Positions 11,240 through 24,018 of a DNA stretch of 64,000 nucleotides are shown here, in pieces. The notes beneath the pieces were generated by a model. It made no database searches, was not told the origin of the DNA, and was given only the letters and a program-made list of their open reading frames with translations. The stretch covers positions 102,581,362 through 102,645,361 of the forward strand of contig NC_077228.1 in assembly GCF_027887165.1 (NCBI RefSeq), in the 5' to 3' direction. Numbering within the stretch: the first letter of the stretch is position 1; every line of letters starts with the position of its first letter. The translations under genes and the position numbers were made by a program. The DNA comes from Monodelphis domestica (Eukaryota; Chordata; Mammalia; Didelphimorphia; Didelphidae).

Positions 11240-11541
11240 ATATATATTTTTAATGTTTTAAATTTTATTTAATTAGTCTTTTTTGAACATTTTCCCCTGG
11301 TTACAAGAATCATGCTCCTTCCCTTCTCTCCCCCCACCCCCTCCCATAGCTGATGTGCAATTCCACTGGGTTTTACATGTGTCCTTGATCAGAACCTGTT
11401 TCCATATTGTTAGTGTTTGCACTAGGATGATCATTTAGAGTCTACATCCCCAATCATATCCCCCTCAAACCATGTGATCAAGCAGTTTTTCTTCTGTGTT
11501 TCTACTCCCACAGTTCTTTCTCTGGATGTGAATAGTGTTCA
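11240..11541 (-). mobile_element. L1 3' end with target duplication, antisense
   Basis: 'ttttgaacattttcccctgg', 'attccactgggttttacatg' and 'ttctttctctggatgtgaat' mark the L1 3' end. The 10-mer aatcccacag flanks it at 11230-11239 and 11542-11551, a convincing target-site duplication. Confidence 0.8.
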
Positions 11542-11551
11542 AATCCCACAG

Positions 11552-12684
11552 TTATTAAGCCAGAGAAACAGTATTCTAAGACCCGTCTCTTCTGACTCCT
11601 AGGATAGAATTTTTCCCACTGCCACACTCTGATTTGGTGTAGCAATGATTCATGTTCTAATAATAGCACTCATTTATTCAGCACTTTGCACATAAAACCT
11701 TCTGAGGTAGGCGATGCAAGTCTTATTTGCCCTGTCTTGTAGATAAACCTCTTCTCAGGTCTTTCTGGAGAATGGAGGCAGTTCTGAGTTCTCCAAGGTT
11801 GTGTCTACAGACTTTAGCTTTTGTCAATGCTTATCAAGTAGGAAAGGTTTCAAGAATAGTCCTGGGGTAGTCTAAGGACTAATGCAGCCTTGGAAAGGCT
11901 ACTCTTTCTCACCAGGTAAGCCTCAAGGGGATGGATTATTTGGCCTCTGCAACTCTTAAAGATCACCTACTAGGTCCCAAAGGACTTATCACCTGCTTTG
12001 GTAAAGGGAAGGTCAGGAATGAATCAAAGATCCTTGAGATACTGAATGATAGACAAAGAACTAGGTCCCAAGAGTTGAAGCAACTTGTTCCACAGCTATT
12101 TAGTATCAGATGTAGGACTATAATCAAGGGCTTCTTACTCCAGGCGAAGTCCCTTTTCTCCACACCTTAATGAAGTTTTGCTATATTTAATTTCAAATCT
12201 TGATATTAGTTAGGCAAACTTATGTGATCTGTAAAAGGAAAGGGTTTGATTCAATATGTCCTCTCTGGTTCTTTTTTTGCTCTAAGTCTTTGATATTATC
12301 TTTAATACTCTCTGCAACCTTAGGAATTATTCCATCAACTGAGTGATTAGAGAAAAGCATGGCTCTTCTCTTGCATTAATTTAAAATCCAATTTTCATTT
12401 CTAGCTCCTTAAGTAACCGAGGTTTTCAAGTTAATGCAAATTTTGTGGTGTTTCATATCAGCTTGCCTTTAGTGACCTTTGGAACAAGAAAAATGTAAGC
12501 ACCAAGAAGAAAAAGAATATGTTTACTTAAAATTTGTATCTTCCCTACCACATTAGGATATTTTAAAAAAGTATTTTAAAATAAAATCAAGGGGAGGAAA
12601 CATTTTTAATAAGCTACTACAATCCTCAGAGTACATATTATAAGGGCATTATTTGTATTCCAAACTGTATCATGAAAAAGTAAA
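11552..12684. other. Intergenic, mostly unassigned
   Basis: A possible short MIR remnant at about 11655-11720 ('cactcatttattcagcactt'). The rest shows no recognisable repeat, ORF or RNA gene. Confidence 0.4.
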
Positions 12685-12850
12685 CAGGATCATATGATTT
12701 AGAATTGGAAGGAACCATAAATATGTCATCTAATCCAAACTTCCATTTTACAGATAAGGAAATAGAGGTCCTTAAAATAGGGGTGCCTTGCCTAAGGTAG
12801 TAGTCACAGGATTCAAATGGAAGCCTTTCATTAAAAATAGATTGTTTATA
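12685..12850 (-). mobile_element. MIR/MAR-like SINE fragment
   Basis: 'gatttagaattggaaggaac', 'tccattttacagataagga' and 'ttgcctaaggtagtagtcac' fit the old SINE core. Confidence 0.5.
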
Positions 12851-13204
12851 GGAATTTTGGATTCCTCTAACACTATATTCCTATCCTCTGACTTCCTCTT
12901 TTTTGGCTACATGATCAGAAATAGTTTTTTAAATTGATTTTTTGAGATAATGATAATTCCTATTTTATAACAAAAAATAAGAAATCAAGAGATAGTCTAA
13001 ACATAAACATAATTATAGTTTATATTTATTTGAACTAAACATAAGAATGCAAATATCTATATGTTACTTATATAACAAAAATTTCTTGAAGTCAGGACTG
13101 TTTTTCATTGTAGTAGTCATTTTTTAAAAAAATTTTGTACCCTAGGTCTTAGTGGAGTGCCTTGAATGTAAAAGATGCTTAATAAATAAGGGTTGGGTTG
13201 AGTT

Positions 13205-13445
13205 GGGTTGGAGAATGGTAGTGTGGTGGAAAAAGTGCTGAACTTGGAATAAGGAGAAATTTGGGTTCAAATTTTTTCTATAACATCTATTATTTCTGTG
13301 ATTAACAGTCCATCTCATCTTTGTGACCACCAATTTTCTCATCTGTAAAATGAAAACACTAATATTGGCCCTACTTACAGGTGATGGGGGATAAAGGAAA
13401 GGTTAAGTAAATCTGAAAGCCTAAAGAATTATGAGTTACTGTTAT
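13205..13445 (+). mobile_element. MIR-like SINE
   Basis: 'gtgtggtggaaaaagtgctg', 'aatttgggttcaaatttttt' and 'ttctcatctgtaaaatgaaa' follow MIR order. A short GGGTT minisatellite precedes it at about 13190-13212. Confidence 0.6.
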
Positions 13446-14399
13446 TTTATTTTAAAGAACTTAAAGTATTGAAGTGATTATAGATGTATCTGTTCAACAA
13501 ATTGAAAATTAGAGGAAGAAACATGGTTCTTAAGGGATTTGCCCAAGAAGGTAAGTGAGCTGGATAGAACTAGTAGAATAATAACATCAATAATTATATA
13601 TATCATTACCTAAATATGAGAATAAGTCTATATTTTTGAAACCCTAAAAAATCTTAAAAATGAATATTTGATGTCTAAAATATTTAAATTGAGATTTCCA
13701 GTTTGGGTCCACTTTACAGTTTATTTTATATCCTATAACATAATAAATATCATGACCAGAGAACTTTCCATATATTATCTCATTTGTTCAAAAGCCTTGT
13801 TTTATCTTGATTGTGTATATTGTAAAAACATACTCCTCTTCAGTCCTCCCCTGATGTCTCATCATGATGTGGAGATGACTCTTGGTTCCTGGAATCTGTA
13901 CCATTGAAACATTAGTACTAGCAGGTCTTTCCAACCTGGAAAGGCCTTGGGTCCAGGTCAGGAAATGGACAGTGTGTAAGTTATTTGAACTCTCTTAGCT
14001 AAGAAGTTCATCATTAAAGTAGCTTCAGAGTACTGAATTTTTTTAACCACAATCACTCTCAAAGATCATCTACTGAGTCACTGTGGTAGGTGATGGCAGT
14101 ACCCACAGCCCTGGAAATCTAAATCTTTGAAGTAATAGAGATTACAGATATGTTGTATAAAAAGACACAAGTTGTATTGATGTCTTCTGTTTCTTATATT
14201 TCCATGTTTATCTCAGGCCTTCCCTTCCACCTCCCTGGAAGCTGTCCCATATGACAAATAGTATTTTTTTAGAGTGGAAAAAAAATCCCAAAAACCGATC
14301 AATACATGGAAAAAAAATCCCAAAACCTATGCAATGTGTAACTTCTCCACCCTCCACCTCCACAAAGGGTAGGTTAGGCTTGCCCTGTCATATCTCTTC
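13446..14399. other. Intergenic, nothing recognised
   Basis: AT-rich with no clear repeat family. Near 14270-14330 a short A-rich segment (aaaaatcccaaaaac) is repeated twice about 30 bases apart. Confidence 0.4.
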
Positions 14400-14760
14400 A
14401 TTTGAAACTTGCCTGATCTTTATAATTTTGCTACTTTGGGCTTTAATTTTTTGGTTTGTAGTTGTTGTTTCCATTTACATTATTGTAGTTACCATGTTTA
14501 TTGTTTTCCTGTTTCTGCTTATTTCCCTCTGCATCAGTTCTTGTAGACATTTCCATGCTTCTCTGTATTCCTTTATATATACAATTTCTTACAGAACTAT
14601 AATATACCATTGCATCATATACCAAAGGCTGGTTAGTCATCCCCAGGTTGATGGGCACCCACTTTGTTTCTAAGTCTTAGCTACCATAGTAAGTACTGCT
14701 ATAAATATCTTGGAGTATATGGGTACTTTCTTCTTGTCAATTAAAAGGAGACTATTAGTC
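14400..14760 (-). mobile_element. Old L1 ORF2 3' part, antisense
   Basis: 'gcatcagttcttgtagacat', 'tataccattgcatcatatac' and 'ttgatgggcacccactttg' are the antisense of the L1 ORF2 C-terminal region, strongly diverged. Confidence 0.6.
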
Positions 14761-14924
14761 CAGATGATTAAATCAAATAATATAGATTTTTTTCTAAATC
14801 ATTTTATATTTTTCTATGAAAATGTTATAAGAAAAAACAAGCTCACACAAACTGAAATGCAAGGCTAATTATAAACTGGTAAACTGGCAGAATTCCATCA
14901 TCCTCATCCTGTTGTTAAAGCTGT

Positions 14925-15178
14925 AACAGCTACTAGCGTTTATATAGGACTTTACATTTTTCCAAGTGCTTTATAAATATTAGCTTACTTCATCTTCACA
15001 ACAACCCTGAAAAGTAGGTGCTATTACTATCCCCACTTTATAGATGGGGAAGTGGAGGTCAACAGGGTCTATGTGACTTTCCTTGGTTCACTCAGCTAGA
15101 AGTGTCAGAGACTGGATTTAAACTCAGGTTTTTCTGACTCCAGATCCAAGGTTTTATCCCTATATTATTTAATTACCT
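14925..15178 (-). mobile_element. MIR-like SINE, antisense
   Basis: 'gctttataaatattagctta', 'ccccactttatagatgggg' and 'aaactcaggtttttctgac' are a nearly complete reversed MIR. Confidence 0.7.
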
Positions 15179-15229
15179 TTTGGCTTTAAGCTAAGTGACC
15201 CATTTTTCAGGCTGCATTTAAGCTTGTGG

Positions 15230-15425
15230 GCCTAAGGCAACTATACAGCACAATGGAAAAGTGTCAGGTCCATAGTCATGAGGACCTGGATTCAAAGCTG
15301 CCCTTAGATACTTCCCAGCTGTGTGACCTTGGGCAAGTCACTTAAACCTAAATGCCCCTTGCCCTTATTGCTCTTATGCCTTGGATTCTAAGACCGAAGG
15401 GAAGAATTATTTAAAAAAACAAACA
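15230..15425 (+). mobile_element. tRNA-headed SINE
   Basis: 'gaggacctggattcaaagc', 'ctgtgtgaccttgggcaagt' and 'ttgccttggattcta'-like tail pieces ending in an A-rich stretch. Sense orientation. Confidence 0.65.
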
Positions 15426-15534
15426 GAAAAAAAATCTGCCAGGCATTAAGAGTATCTTTTACCAAATTTTGATCTTTGTATCCCCACTGCTCATCAAAAT
15501 ATCCCGCATGTAGTGGTCTCTTAATATTTAGATG

Positions 15535-15725
15535 AGAGAGCTGGGTGATGCAGCAGATACAGCAAGGGGCTTGGAGCAGAAAGAACTCATTTCAAATCCT
15601 TCTTCATATACTTACTGAGGGAGCTTGGTCAAATTCACAGAGCTTGTAAGTAACACAGACCTAGGATTCAAACCCTGGTCCTCTGACTCCAAAAGCAGAA
15701 TTTTTTCTACTGCACCATACTAGAA
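15535..15725 (+). mobile_element. SINE-like composite remnant
   Basis: The first half ('agctgggtgatgcagcagat') is a SINE head. The second ('ttcaaaccctggtcctctga') is in the opposite sense, so two old fragments probably abut. Confidence 0.45.
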
Positions 15726-15877
15726 TGACTAATTTTAGGGTGAGTCTGACCAGAACCTACGCAGAAATTTAATGTGTTGTGATGGAGATACAAAAAGCTT
15801 TATGTCCATCCACTTACTTTTATAATCAGTCAACATTTTCTTCTTGACCCAAACCCTTTTTTGGGGCTTTGTTTATA

Positions 15878-16080
15878 GTAATAATAGCTTACCTTTATAT
15901 TGGTTTTTGATATACTTATGAATATTACCTAGATTGATTTCAAAAACAACCCTATGAGTTTGGTAATGTAATTGTCATTATCCTCATTTTACTGATATAT
16001 ATAAACTGAGGCTCTGAGAAGTTAATAACAGTGAGCTGAAAGGCTTTATCCCAAAGAGCATCTTTCCAAGGCTAAGTCAC
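15878..16080 (-). mobile_element. MIR-like SINE, antisense
   Basis: 'taatagcttacctttatatt' and 'tcattttactgatatatata' resemble a degraded reversed MIR. Confidence 0.45.
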
Positions 16081-16894
16081 TTTCAGATTGGAGTGGATCA
16101 TTTTATATCTTGTAAAGGATGTGAAATTTTGAAAAATCTTAACTGTACCTCTGAAAGCTTATATTGTTTTGAGTAGCTCATTTGCACGTGAAAAGACTAG
16201 GACAATAACTGAATATCCACTGAGAAAATGAACTCACCCATTAGGCGTGGATTGCCTCTATCTTTTTACCCTTTGCTCATTTCCATGGACCAACAGGAGA
16301 GATGTAGTTTTATTTCTGTTTTTTTTATTTTTATTTTTATTGAGGAACCTAGAACCCTAGAGCTGCTTAGTGATTATTAAGCAAATGATCATTGCCTGAC
16401 TAGGGCTTCACCTGCAGAAATGGAGATTCTCACCACAAATGAGGATGAGGTCTTTAATTAAAGAGATTCAAACTTGTACTAAGAAGAAATGTGGAAAAAA
16501 CGCCACAATTAATTCCTTAGCTATTTTGGCTAATATAATAATAATTTTAGTGTGCTAAACTATTTCTAGAAATCTCATCCCTGCCCCAAATTTCTACTTA
16601 TGTAAAGTAGATTGTTCTACTTTATTTTGTAACACATTTGAAAACTTCAGAGCTATATCTTCTCTGTCTGGCACATGAGAAAATGTTCTGTATTGCTTTC
16701 TTTTTAAAAATTTTTCTATTGACATGTTGAACTTTTGGATCATATGTAAATATCCTTTGAAATAACAAAAACTAAAACTCAGTTGAGCACTAGGTTGTTT
16801 TTCCTGTACAAAGGTGTTATTACTCTGCTGTAAAAAACTAAAAAATTTAAAACAATAACAGTAATAGGTTTGCCAGTGATAAAAAACATCAAGT
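16081..16894. other. Intergenic, nothing recognised
   Basis: AT-rich; no repeat family assigned. Candidate 5' boundary of the following HAL1-like element is at its end. Confidence 0.35.
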
Positions 16895-19492
16895 TTTTGT
16901 GAGGCTTCTGGCCAAGGTTATGGATTGAGAGTTCTTTTCTGAGAAAGCTAACTGGTCCTGGGGGAGATAGAATATTTGATCCACAGCCTCATTAACACCT
17001 TCTTCTAATATAATTGTCTCCAACTCAAATTATCTATTTTATTTTAAATTTATAGCAGTAATATGTTTGTAGTATTATTATCTAAATCATTGTATCTAAA
17101 GACTTAATGGGAGCCACGATATTGGGGTAGCTTGACGAGAAGTACAGTGAGCTCCATTTCCTTTTACCCCTAATTCTTCCAAACAGATCTAGGATATGCA
17201 CTAGATATAGTCCTGATTGGGAAATCCAAGAAAAAAAATCACGGTGAATATTTTTCCAGTTCAGGTAGGCATGGGGAGAAAGAGATCTGGGAACACTGGG
17301 ATTGGCAGAGCATTCCAGAACAGATAAAACCTGTGTGCCAGGCTGAGAAGAGTTTCTAGATCTACTATGCCTTGACATAATACAGGATTCAGGAAAAGGT
17401 ATAAACTAGCAGCTCCATTGCTCACTACTCAGTCCTGGGTTACAGATCCAGAGCAGAATGAGGAGAAAATCTGTACCTAGAAGTGGAGTTCCAGGGTAAA
17501 GAGTGGACCCAGGCCCTAGGTTGTATACTAAGCAAGAAATAACTACAGAAGCAAGCAGCAATTGTGTGATTGATTCTAGGACCCAAATGGTGTCTCAGTT
17601 CTAGCCAACCAGGGTAGGAATTCCTAACCAAAAGGGAGTCTTCAGTTTTGTCGCCTTGAACTAGAAGAGCTTTCAAACTGGCTCAGTCCAGCAGTCTACT
17701 GGAACTCCAAAGGGGACAAGCCTATAGGATATTGCTTTGACCCAAATCCAGATCAGGAACTTGCAGAGTTAAAATGAAGAAAGTTTGAAATCAGATTTTG
17801 CTTTGGTTCAGACCTGAAAGCTTATAGGACCCCAGCCTGAGTTGTCCTTGAGAACCTGGAATTCTGCAACACTCAATACCCAAAGAAAGCAGAAATGGGA
17901 CTACTCTAGACTTTCCCTCAGAAATGCATAGAGTTCACCTTAACATAGAGTCCAAAGTCAAGAAATACGATAGAAGAATAAACACATAAACTACCATAAA
18001 GAACTGTTATGATGATGAGGATGCAAAAAGACATAAATCTAGAATAAAATGACTCCAAAACATCTACAAAGCAAAGCCTGAAAGAATACCATAGTCTGTA
18101 TTCAAGTTCAACTAGAATACATAGAGGAGATGAATCAAAAGTTCCTTTTTAAAAAAAACAACTTAAAATGTTTTTTGTAAATGAAGTGTGAATGCTTGAT
18201 GGAAAAATTGGAAAATAAAATGAGAGCAACAAAAGAACAAATTAGAGCAGCTTAGCACAAATCTCCTCTAAACAAATTCCCTGAAAATGAGAAAGAACCA
18301 CATGGAAGCTAATGACTCTATTAGAAAATTAGAAATAAAAAAATAGAAATATTAAAATGAAGTCAAAAGTTTGAAAACAGTAAAAGAAAAACATTTTATT
18401 TGGAAACCTGATCAAGGAGAGATCATTTAAGAATCACTGGACTATCGGAAAACCATTTTAAAAATTCTTAAAAGAAAACTACAGACCTCTTAGAAACAAA
18501 AAGCAAAGTAAAAATAGAAAGAATCTACTTGTCTCTCACAAAAGAAACCTCAAAGTGAAAAATCCCAGGAACAACATTAAGATTAAAACAAAGATTAAAT
18601 AAGGACAAACTTTACATTCTAATATGAGAAAATTATGTGTCCCTTAATGACACTATCATCCTTAGGGGTCAAAGAGGAATGCTAATTATACAGTAGTTCT
18701 GGAGGACTCTATAATGTCCTGTTAATCCCAAAAGAAGAATGGAAAGGAAGGAGAATAGGAATGTGCTGGGAGAGAAAGGGAAAGGAAAGACTAGCAAAAT
18801 TATCTCACATATTTGGACTTTTTTGAGGAGAAATGTGGTTGATTGTGAGTAAGCATGCTTGAACTATCAAATGATCTCATCAAAGAAGGAAATTAAGTAC
18901 ACACATACACACATATAGTTGGGCATAGAAATGCATTTCATTCAATAGGAGAGAAAGAGAAGAGGGATCCATCCTAAGCAAAATAAACTCTAAGCATGTT
19001 CAAAAATATTTATAGCAGTTCTCTTTGTAGTGGCAAAAAATTGGAAACTGAGGTAGTATTCATCATTTAGAAAATAAATAAATTCTAGTAAGTACATGTG
19101 ATGGAATACTATTGTGCTGTAACAAATGATGAAAAAGATTGTTTCATAGAAACCTAGGAATACTTGCATGAACTGACAGAGAGTTAAGTGAGAAAAAGAG
19201 AACCAGGGGAACAATTCAAAAGATAATAATATAGGAAGATAAAAAACTTTGAAAGACTTTAGAAATCTGATCAGTACAATAGTTAATCATGATTCCAGAG
19301 GACTCATGATGAAACATGCTATCTCACCTCCCAAGATTTTAGGCATTTTATTACTTTTTTTTGGACCTAGCCAATGCAGGAATTTGTTTTGACTGACTAT
19401 ACAAGGGGTTTGTTTTTCTCTCTCAATTGGGGGAAGGTGGGAAAAAAGGAAGACATATTTCTGTTGACTGAAAAAAATTAATTAAAAATAGT
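16895..19492 (+). mobile_element. HAL1-like (half-L1) element, long copy, sense
   Basis: About 2.6 kb. It begins with an L1 5'UTR-like opening ('ggcttctggccaaggttatg'), then a GC-richer leader, then an ORF1-like A-rich region (about 17950-18600) with 'aagaatcactggactatcgg' and 'agaaagaatctacttgtctc'. Next come 'gaatggaaaggaaggagaat' and 'ttcattcaataggagagaa', then a 3' end with 'tggcaaaaaattggaaactg', 'gatggaatactattgtgctg' and 'tttggacctagccaatgcag'. The tail is A-rich near 19470. Going from an ORF1-type region almost directly to the L1 3' end fits a HAL1 or an internally deleted L1. All frames are broken. Confidence 0.65.
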
Positions 19493-19704
19493 CCAATGGC
19501 AAATAGTTCAAAGCACATTTTGAGATTCCTTTTCTAATCTAATTAGGCCAATTGTTCCCAATTAGGTGAAATATAAAAATCACTTTTAAATGAAAGAGAA
19601 AACAAAAGATAACAATGAAATTACAAAATGTTTGGATTTTCCTGGATTTTTAATTGCATTGCCATCTTGATTTGGAGAAACGAAATGAATTCATTCCCTT
19701 TTTC

Positions 19705-19785
19705 ATCAAACATTTATTAGCTACTTATATTTGAGAGAACATTTTGCTAGGGCCTTTGTGAAAAATAAAATTTAGGTAGACAGTA
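19705..19785 (-). mobile_element. CR1/L3-like LINE 3' fragment
   Basis: 'caaacatttattagctactt ... gctagggcctttgtg' resembles the 3' end motif seen in better form at 44786. Confidence 0.4.
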
Positions 19786-19826
19786 TATGCCCACATAGAG
19801 CCGATCTAGTAAGCGTTTCAGTGAAC

Positions 19827-19890
19827 CAATAACATACATATTTTGATTATATATAACATATATATATAACAATAACATACATATTTTGAT
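19827..19890. repeat. 21-bp direct repeat around TA-rich spacer
   Basis: caataacatacatattttga plus t occurs at 19827-19847 and 19870-19890, with a 22-bp TA-rich spacer. It is probably a local slippage or duplication event. Confidence 0.85.
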
Positions 19891-20524
19891 CAATCTGTGA
19901 TTTCATTTATGTAGGCTCTCCTTATGGGTGTGTCACTTGTAAACCGTGTAAGTATCTTGTCATCTATGTGGTTCTTGTTCTCTAGAAGGTCCACCCACCT
20001 TCCTAGACTACTTCCTCCATATCTCATGCCATTGTGGGCATTACCAACTGAGCATGCCAATTGTCCACTGGTTTTTCTTTGTTCTCACTTCACAACTAGC
20101 TGATTTCCTTTTCTGGTTACCCAGCTCTCTGACTGCATTCTTTGGGCCACTTTCCGTGCAAATCTTAATATGTTATAGCTACTTCTGCCCCTGTTGTGCC
20201 TTTCTATTGTCTCCTGGTTGATCTGTAGATTTGATTAACTGGAGATTGGGGTGTTCTATGATTCACAGTAATACAAGTATCAGTAGAAGAATATTAGTGT
20301 TATTAAAGTGCACTTTGATTTCAGAGACAATCTTGGGGTCATAATTAATCTAGCCTGTTCATATCTTCCTGTTTCAATTCTGGGGACAGCTGATTGTATA
20401 TTTGCAGTGTAAGTCAAAAGTAGATATAAATGAACACATTCTTGGAGCCAACTTTTCAACAAATATTGTAGTCTGGACAATAGGCATTCTTTAAGGGAAA
20501 AAGAAAACAAACCAACAACGATTT

Positions 20525-22550
20525 TCACAAGTATTTATTGTCACTCCCTACCTCTTTCCCATCCTCAACTTAACAATAAAAAAGAAAAAGTAAACCTTAA
20601 TATAAAACATGAATAGTTCAGCAAAGCAAATTCTCACATTAGTCTTTTAAGTTCATCATATCTTTGGCAGGAGATGGATAATATGCTTCATTCTCCATCC
20701 TCTGTAAGAGCAGTTTATCATTCTATTGATCATTGTTCTAAAGTCTTTCAGCTGTTTTTTATCTTTACTATGTTGTCATTATATAAATAGTCTCCTAGCT
20801 ATGCTCACTTTATTCTGTATCCATTCATGGAAGTCTTCCTAATTTCCTCTGAAATTGCTGATTTTTAAATTTCTTGTGGGTCAGTAATATTCCAACATAT
20901 TTATTTATATGCCATAATTTATTTAGCCATTTTACAAAAGGTGGACACACTTTTTAGTTTGGGGCTATTTGGGGCACCTATGAAAAGAGGTAAATTTTTG
21001 CTGATTAAAATTATATAAATATATATAGATACAATTTTTAAAAAAGAGAATAATCTACCCATGTATTGAGGGCATTGAAGGCAACGAATAGGCTTTTACA
21101 AACAGTATGTTACAGCTGACTATTTCTTTACAGTCTGTGCTTTCATTCTGTAGTTCCAACTTTGCCTCTAGGTCTAAGAGATCTGAGAAGTTTTCTTGAA
21201 ATAGGAATGTTTAGGCTCTTCTTTTTTTTTTCCATGGAGTTCAGATTATCCAATGATTCTTAAATTTTTTTTTACTTTATCTGTTTTCTAGGTAAGGTTT
21301 TTTTTTTGAGATACCTTAAACTTTCTCCTATTTTTTCATCTTTTGGTTGTTCTTTTACTATTTGTTGTTGTATCCTTGAGTCATTGACTTCTATTAGGTC
21401 CATTTTAATTTTCAGGGAGTTTGTTGCTTGGACCATATTTTGTATGTTCTGTGCCACACTGTTAATTCCCTTTCTAAGCCTTCCATATTTTTAATTTCTT
21501 TTCCATTTCTTCTTCAAATGCTGTCATTTGGTGTTTAAAACATTTTGTTCACTCTCATTTCCAGGAATTCTAGTTGAGTTTGTGCTCAAATCTTCTTCTG
21601 AGGCATTGCTTATAGATGTATTGGGGAGTCATTCTCTTCTGCATTTATCTTGAATGTGCCTACCACCATAGTACCTCATTATGGTGGACTTCTTTTTTTC
21701 CAATCTACTTTTTAACTTTGGACTTGATGTTAAGGCTGGCTTGTGCCATACTTTTGGAAGGAGTGTCTGGGCTGATCTATTGCTGATTCCTTGGCATGTT
21801 GTGTTGAGCTCTTTTAGGATCTCAGAGACAGGTTGGAAACTTGCAAGCTTTCAGTTTTCCCAAAATTTTCTGATTCAGGGCTAAGTCTGTTTCTGCCCAC
21901 TTGGTCTGAACTTTGTAAGTTCCTAACCTCATTAGGAATTTAATCAAAGCAACAATAGAATGCTGCTGGATTTGGTCCCTATCAATCAAATAGGAAGTTC
22001 TGCTGCTGTGGTTTCCCTTTGGCCTATGATTCCTGGTCTGGTTATTCTTTTGCAGTGTGGGCCACATGCCAAAACTGAGGTCCCTCTTTGCTTCTGGGTT
22101 CTAAACTACACCACAACTTCTTCTGGCTTCTGAACTTTTTCCTTCTCAGAACACAGTCCAAGTCCTCCCTACCAAGGAATGGCATTCCTGAGCACAAGTT
22201 CCCTTCTCACTCTACTCTGAATTTGTGATCCAGCTGCAAGTTGGTACCTGTCCTTGTCACAGTACACCAGTATGTGTCTGAGGGTTCCTTGGTATGAGGC
22301 TGGGATCTCCTCTTGTTCAGCCTCTCCCTATGCCTTGGTATGCTACTTACTGGGTGTTGGAGTGCTCTGTTGTCTGCAGATCTAGGTCCCAGTGTCAGCA
22401 GACCTTTCTGCCTTCCTTATGCTAACTAGACTAGACAAAGGACTCACTATGACTTTTTTGGATTCTGAATTTTCTGGTTCTGTTTGGAGGAGTTTTGTGG
22501 AAAGGAATTCTTCAGCATTACTTCTCATGATTTCACCACCTTAGCTCCTC
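20525..22550 (-). mobile_element. HAL1-like (half-L1) element, antisense
   Basis: About 2.0 kb in the opposite orientation to the 16.9-19.5 kb copy. The left part (20560-20940) is the antisense L1 3' region ('atgccataatttatttagcc'). The minus frame at 21272-21457 encodes a coiled-coil-like peptide (MAQNIQNMVQATNSLKIKMD...) typical of the ORF1 N-terminus. The right end 'caccaccttagctcctc' is the antisense of an L1 5' start, so the 5' end is near 22550. No intact ORF. Confidence 0.65.
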
Positions 22551-23500
22551 TATGATAAATAGGTCATAGATTATTCTCATGAAAATTTTGTAGAGATGAG
22601 AAAAAAAAAGGAAATGAAGGGCTAATGCTAATTCTTAAATTTGATTTTCCTTTGGAAGGGGTAATAATAAAGTCTTTAAATGTTTTCTTCAAATACAGAA
22701 TCCTTTTCTCTTTCAAATATTTTAGGAGTTGATATCTCACACTTCTTCCTTCACAGAGGTAGGAGATTCATGTTTTTGGATTATTGCATATATTGTTAGA
22801 TTTTTTTTGATGTGTTAATTTTTTCTACTTATTTTCCTTCTGCCTCTTTAAACATTCCTTTATTATATGGGATAGCTTTTTGGAATGGATAGAGGAAGAG
22901 AGATGCAGGAGAAAATTTAGGTGATGTGAAAACAAAAGATATCTGTAATACTTAATTTGAAAGCAAAAATTGATTATTTAATGTCCTTATTATGCTGCCA
23001 CCTTTATGAATATTTGTCTAACTACTTAGTGATGAATTCTTTGGTTATGGTAATCCATGAAAGAAGACATAAACATAGATAACTGTAATATATGACTGCA
23101 AAAAATACATCAGAGAACTGAGTGAAGTGAGAAGAGGGGATCATTACTATTGAGGAAAATCATGGAGATCTTTCTGGATGAAATAATATCTGAACTGGAC
23201 TAAAGGTATGTGTAAAAATTCAACAAAGGATGAGGGAGAGAAATTACATTTAGGGCATGTTCTGGGAATAGAGAATAACCCAGTATTTTTGAAGTGAGGA
23301 AATAGTTTTCACACACTGAACCAGTTCTTATAATTTCCAAAAAAGACTGAAATTTTATGAAAAGTTGACCTTATTTCTGATTTTATCTTTCACAGTAAGG
23401 GAATTGCAGTGAATATAATTGCATCAATGTAACTCAGTTTAAAAAACTCATGTTTTCAAAAAGATGAACTTATCACATTTTTATTTCCCTAGAGTTTAAT
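22551..23500. other. Intergenic, mostly unassigned
   Basis: AT-rich. A weak antisense CR1/L3-like fragment may lie at 23165-23300 ('ctgaactggactaaaggtat'). No gene signal. Confidence 0.35.
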
Positions 23501-23506
23501 GTTTTC

Positions 23507-23543
<37 letters not shown>

Positions 23544-23668
23544 GTCTTTCCTCTCTTTTTTCTCTGTCTCTGTCTTTCCTCTCTTTTTTTCTCTGTCTCT
23601 GTCTCTTTCTTTCTCTCTGTGTGTATCTCTGTGTCTCTCTGTGTCTCTTTCTCTGTCTCTGTCTCTAG
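23501..23668. repeat. (TCTG)n/(TCTC)n low-complexity tract
   Basis: TCTG units grade into TCTC, CTCTTTTTT and TCTGTG arrays over about 165 bases. A 60-codon minus frame (Arg/Thr/Glu-rich) is a simple-repeat artefact. Confidence 0.9.
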
Positions 23669-23789
23669 CACTTAGGACTTAAATGACAAATTCCATAGCA
23701 GAAGAACAATTTTCTGAACTATTTACCCTTGATAGAGGATAGTTCTTATTTTTCAAATATCTTAACATTCTGAATTCTTAGATTCTCAG

Positions 23790-24018
23790 TAATAATAACA
23801 ACCATATTTATATAGTGCTTTACCAAACCTTTCCTCACAACTTGTAGTAGATTCAATTATTATTATCCTGCATTTTACAGATGAGAAAAAGTAAGACTCA
23901 CAGGGGGAATAATTAATTTGCCAGGGGTTACTCAGCTAGTATACGATAGAGCTGGTCTTAACACCTAGTATTTTGATTCCAAGTCCAATTCTCTTTCCAC
24001 TAAACCAAGCTGCTTCTC
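23790..24018 (-). mobile_element. MIR-like SINE, antisense
   Basis: 'tatttatatagtgctttacc', 'tgcattttacagatgagaaa' and 'ttccactaaaccaagctgct' form an almost complete reversed element. Confidence 0.7.

Noticed and set aside
23489..23671. Thr/Glu/Arg-rich minus frame
   Set aside because: Translation of a TCTG/TCTC low-complexity tract.
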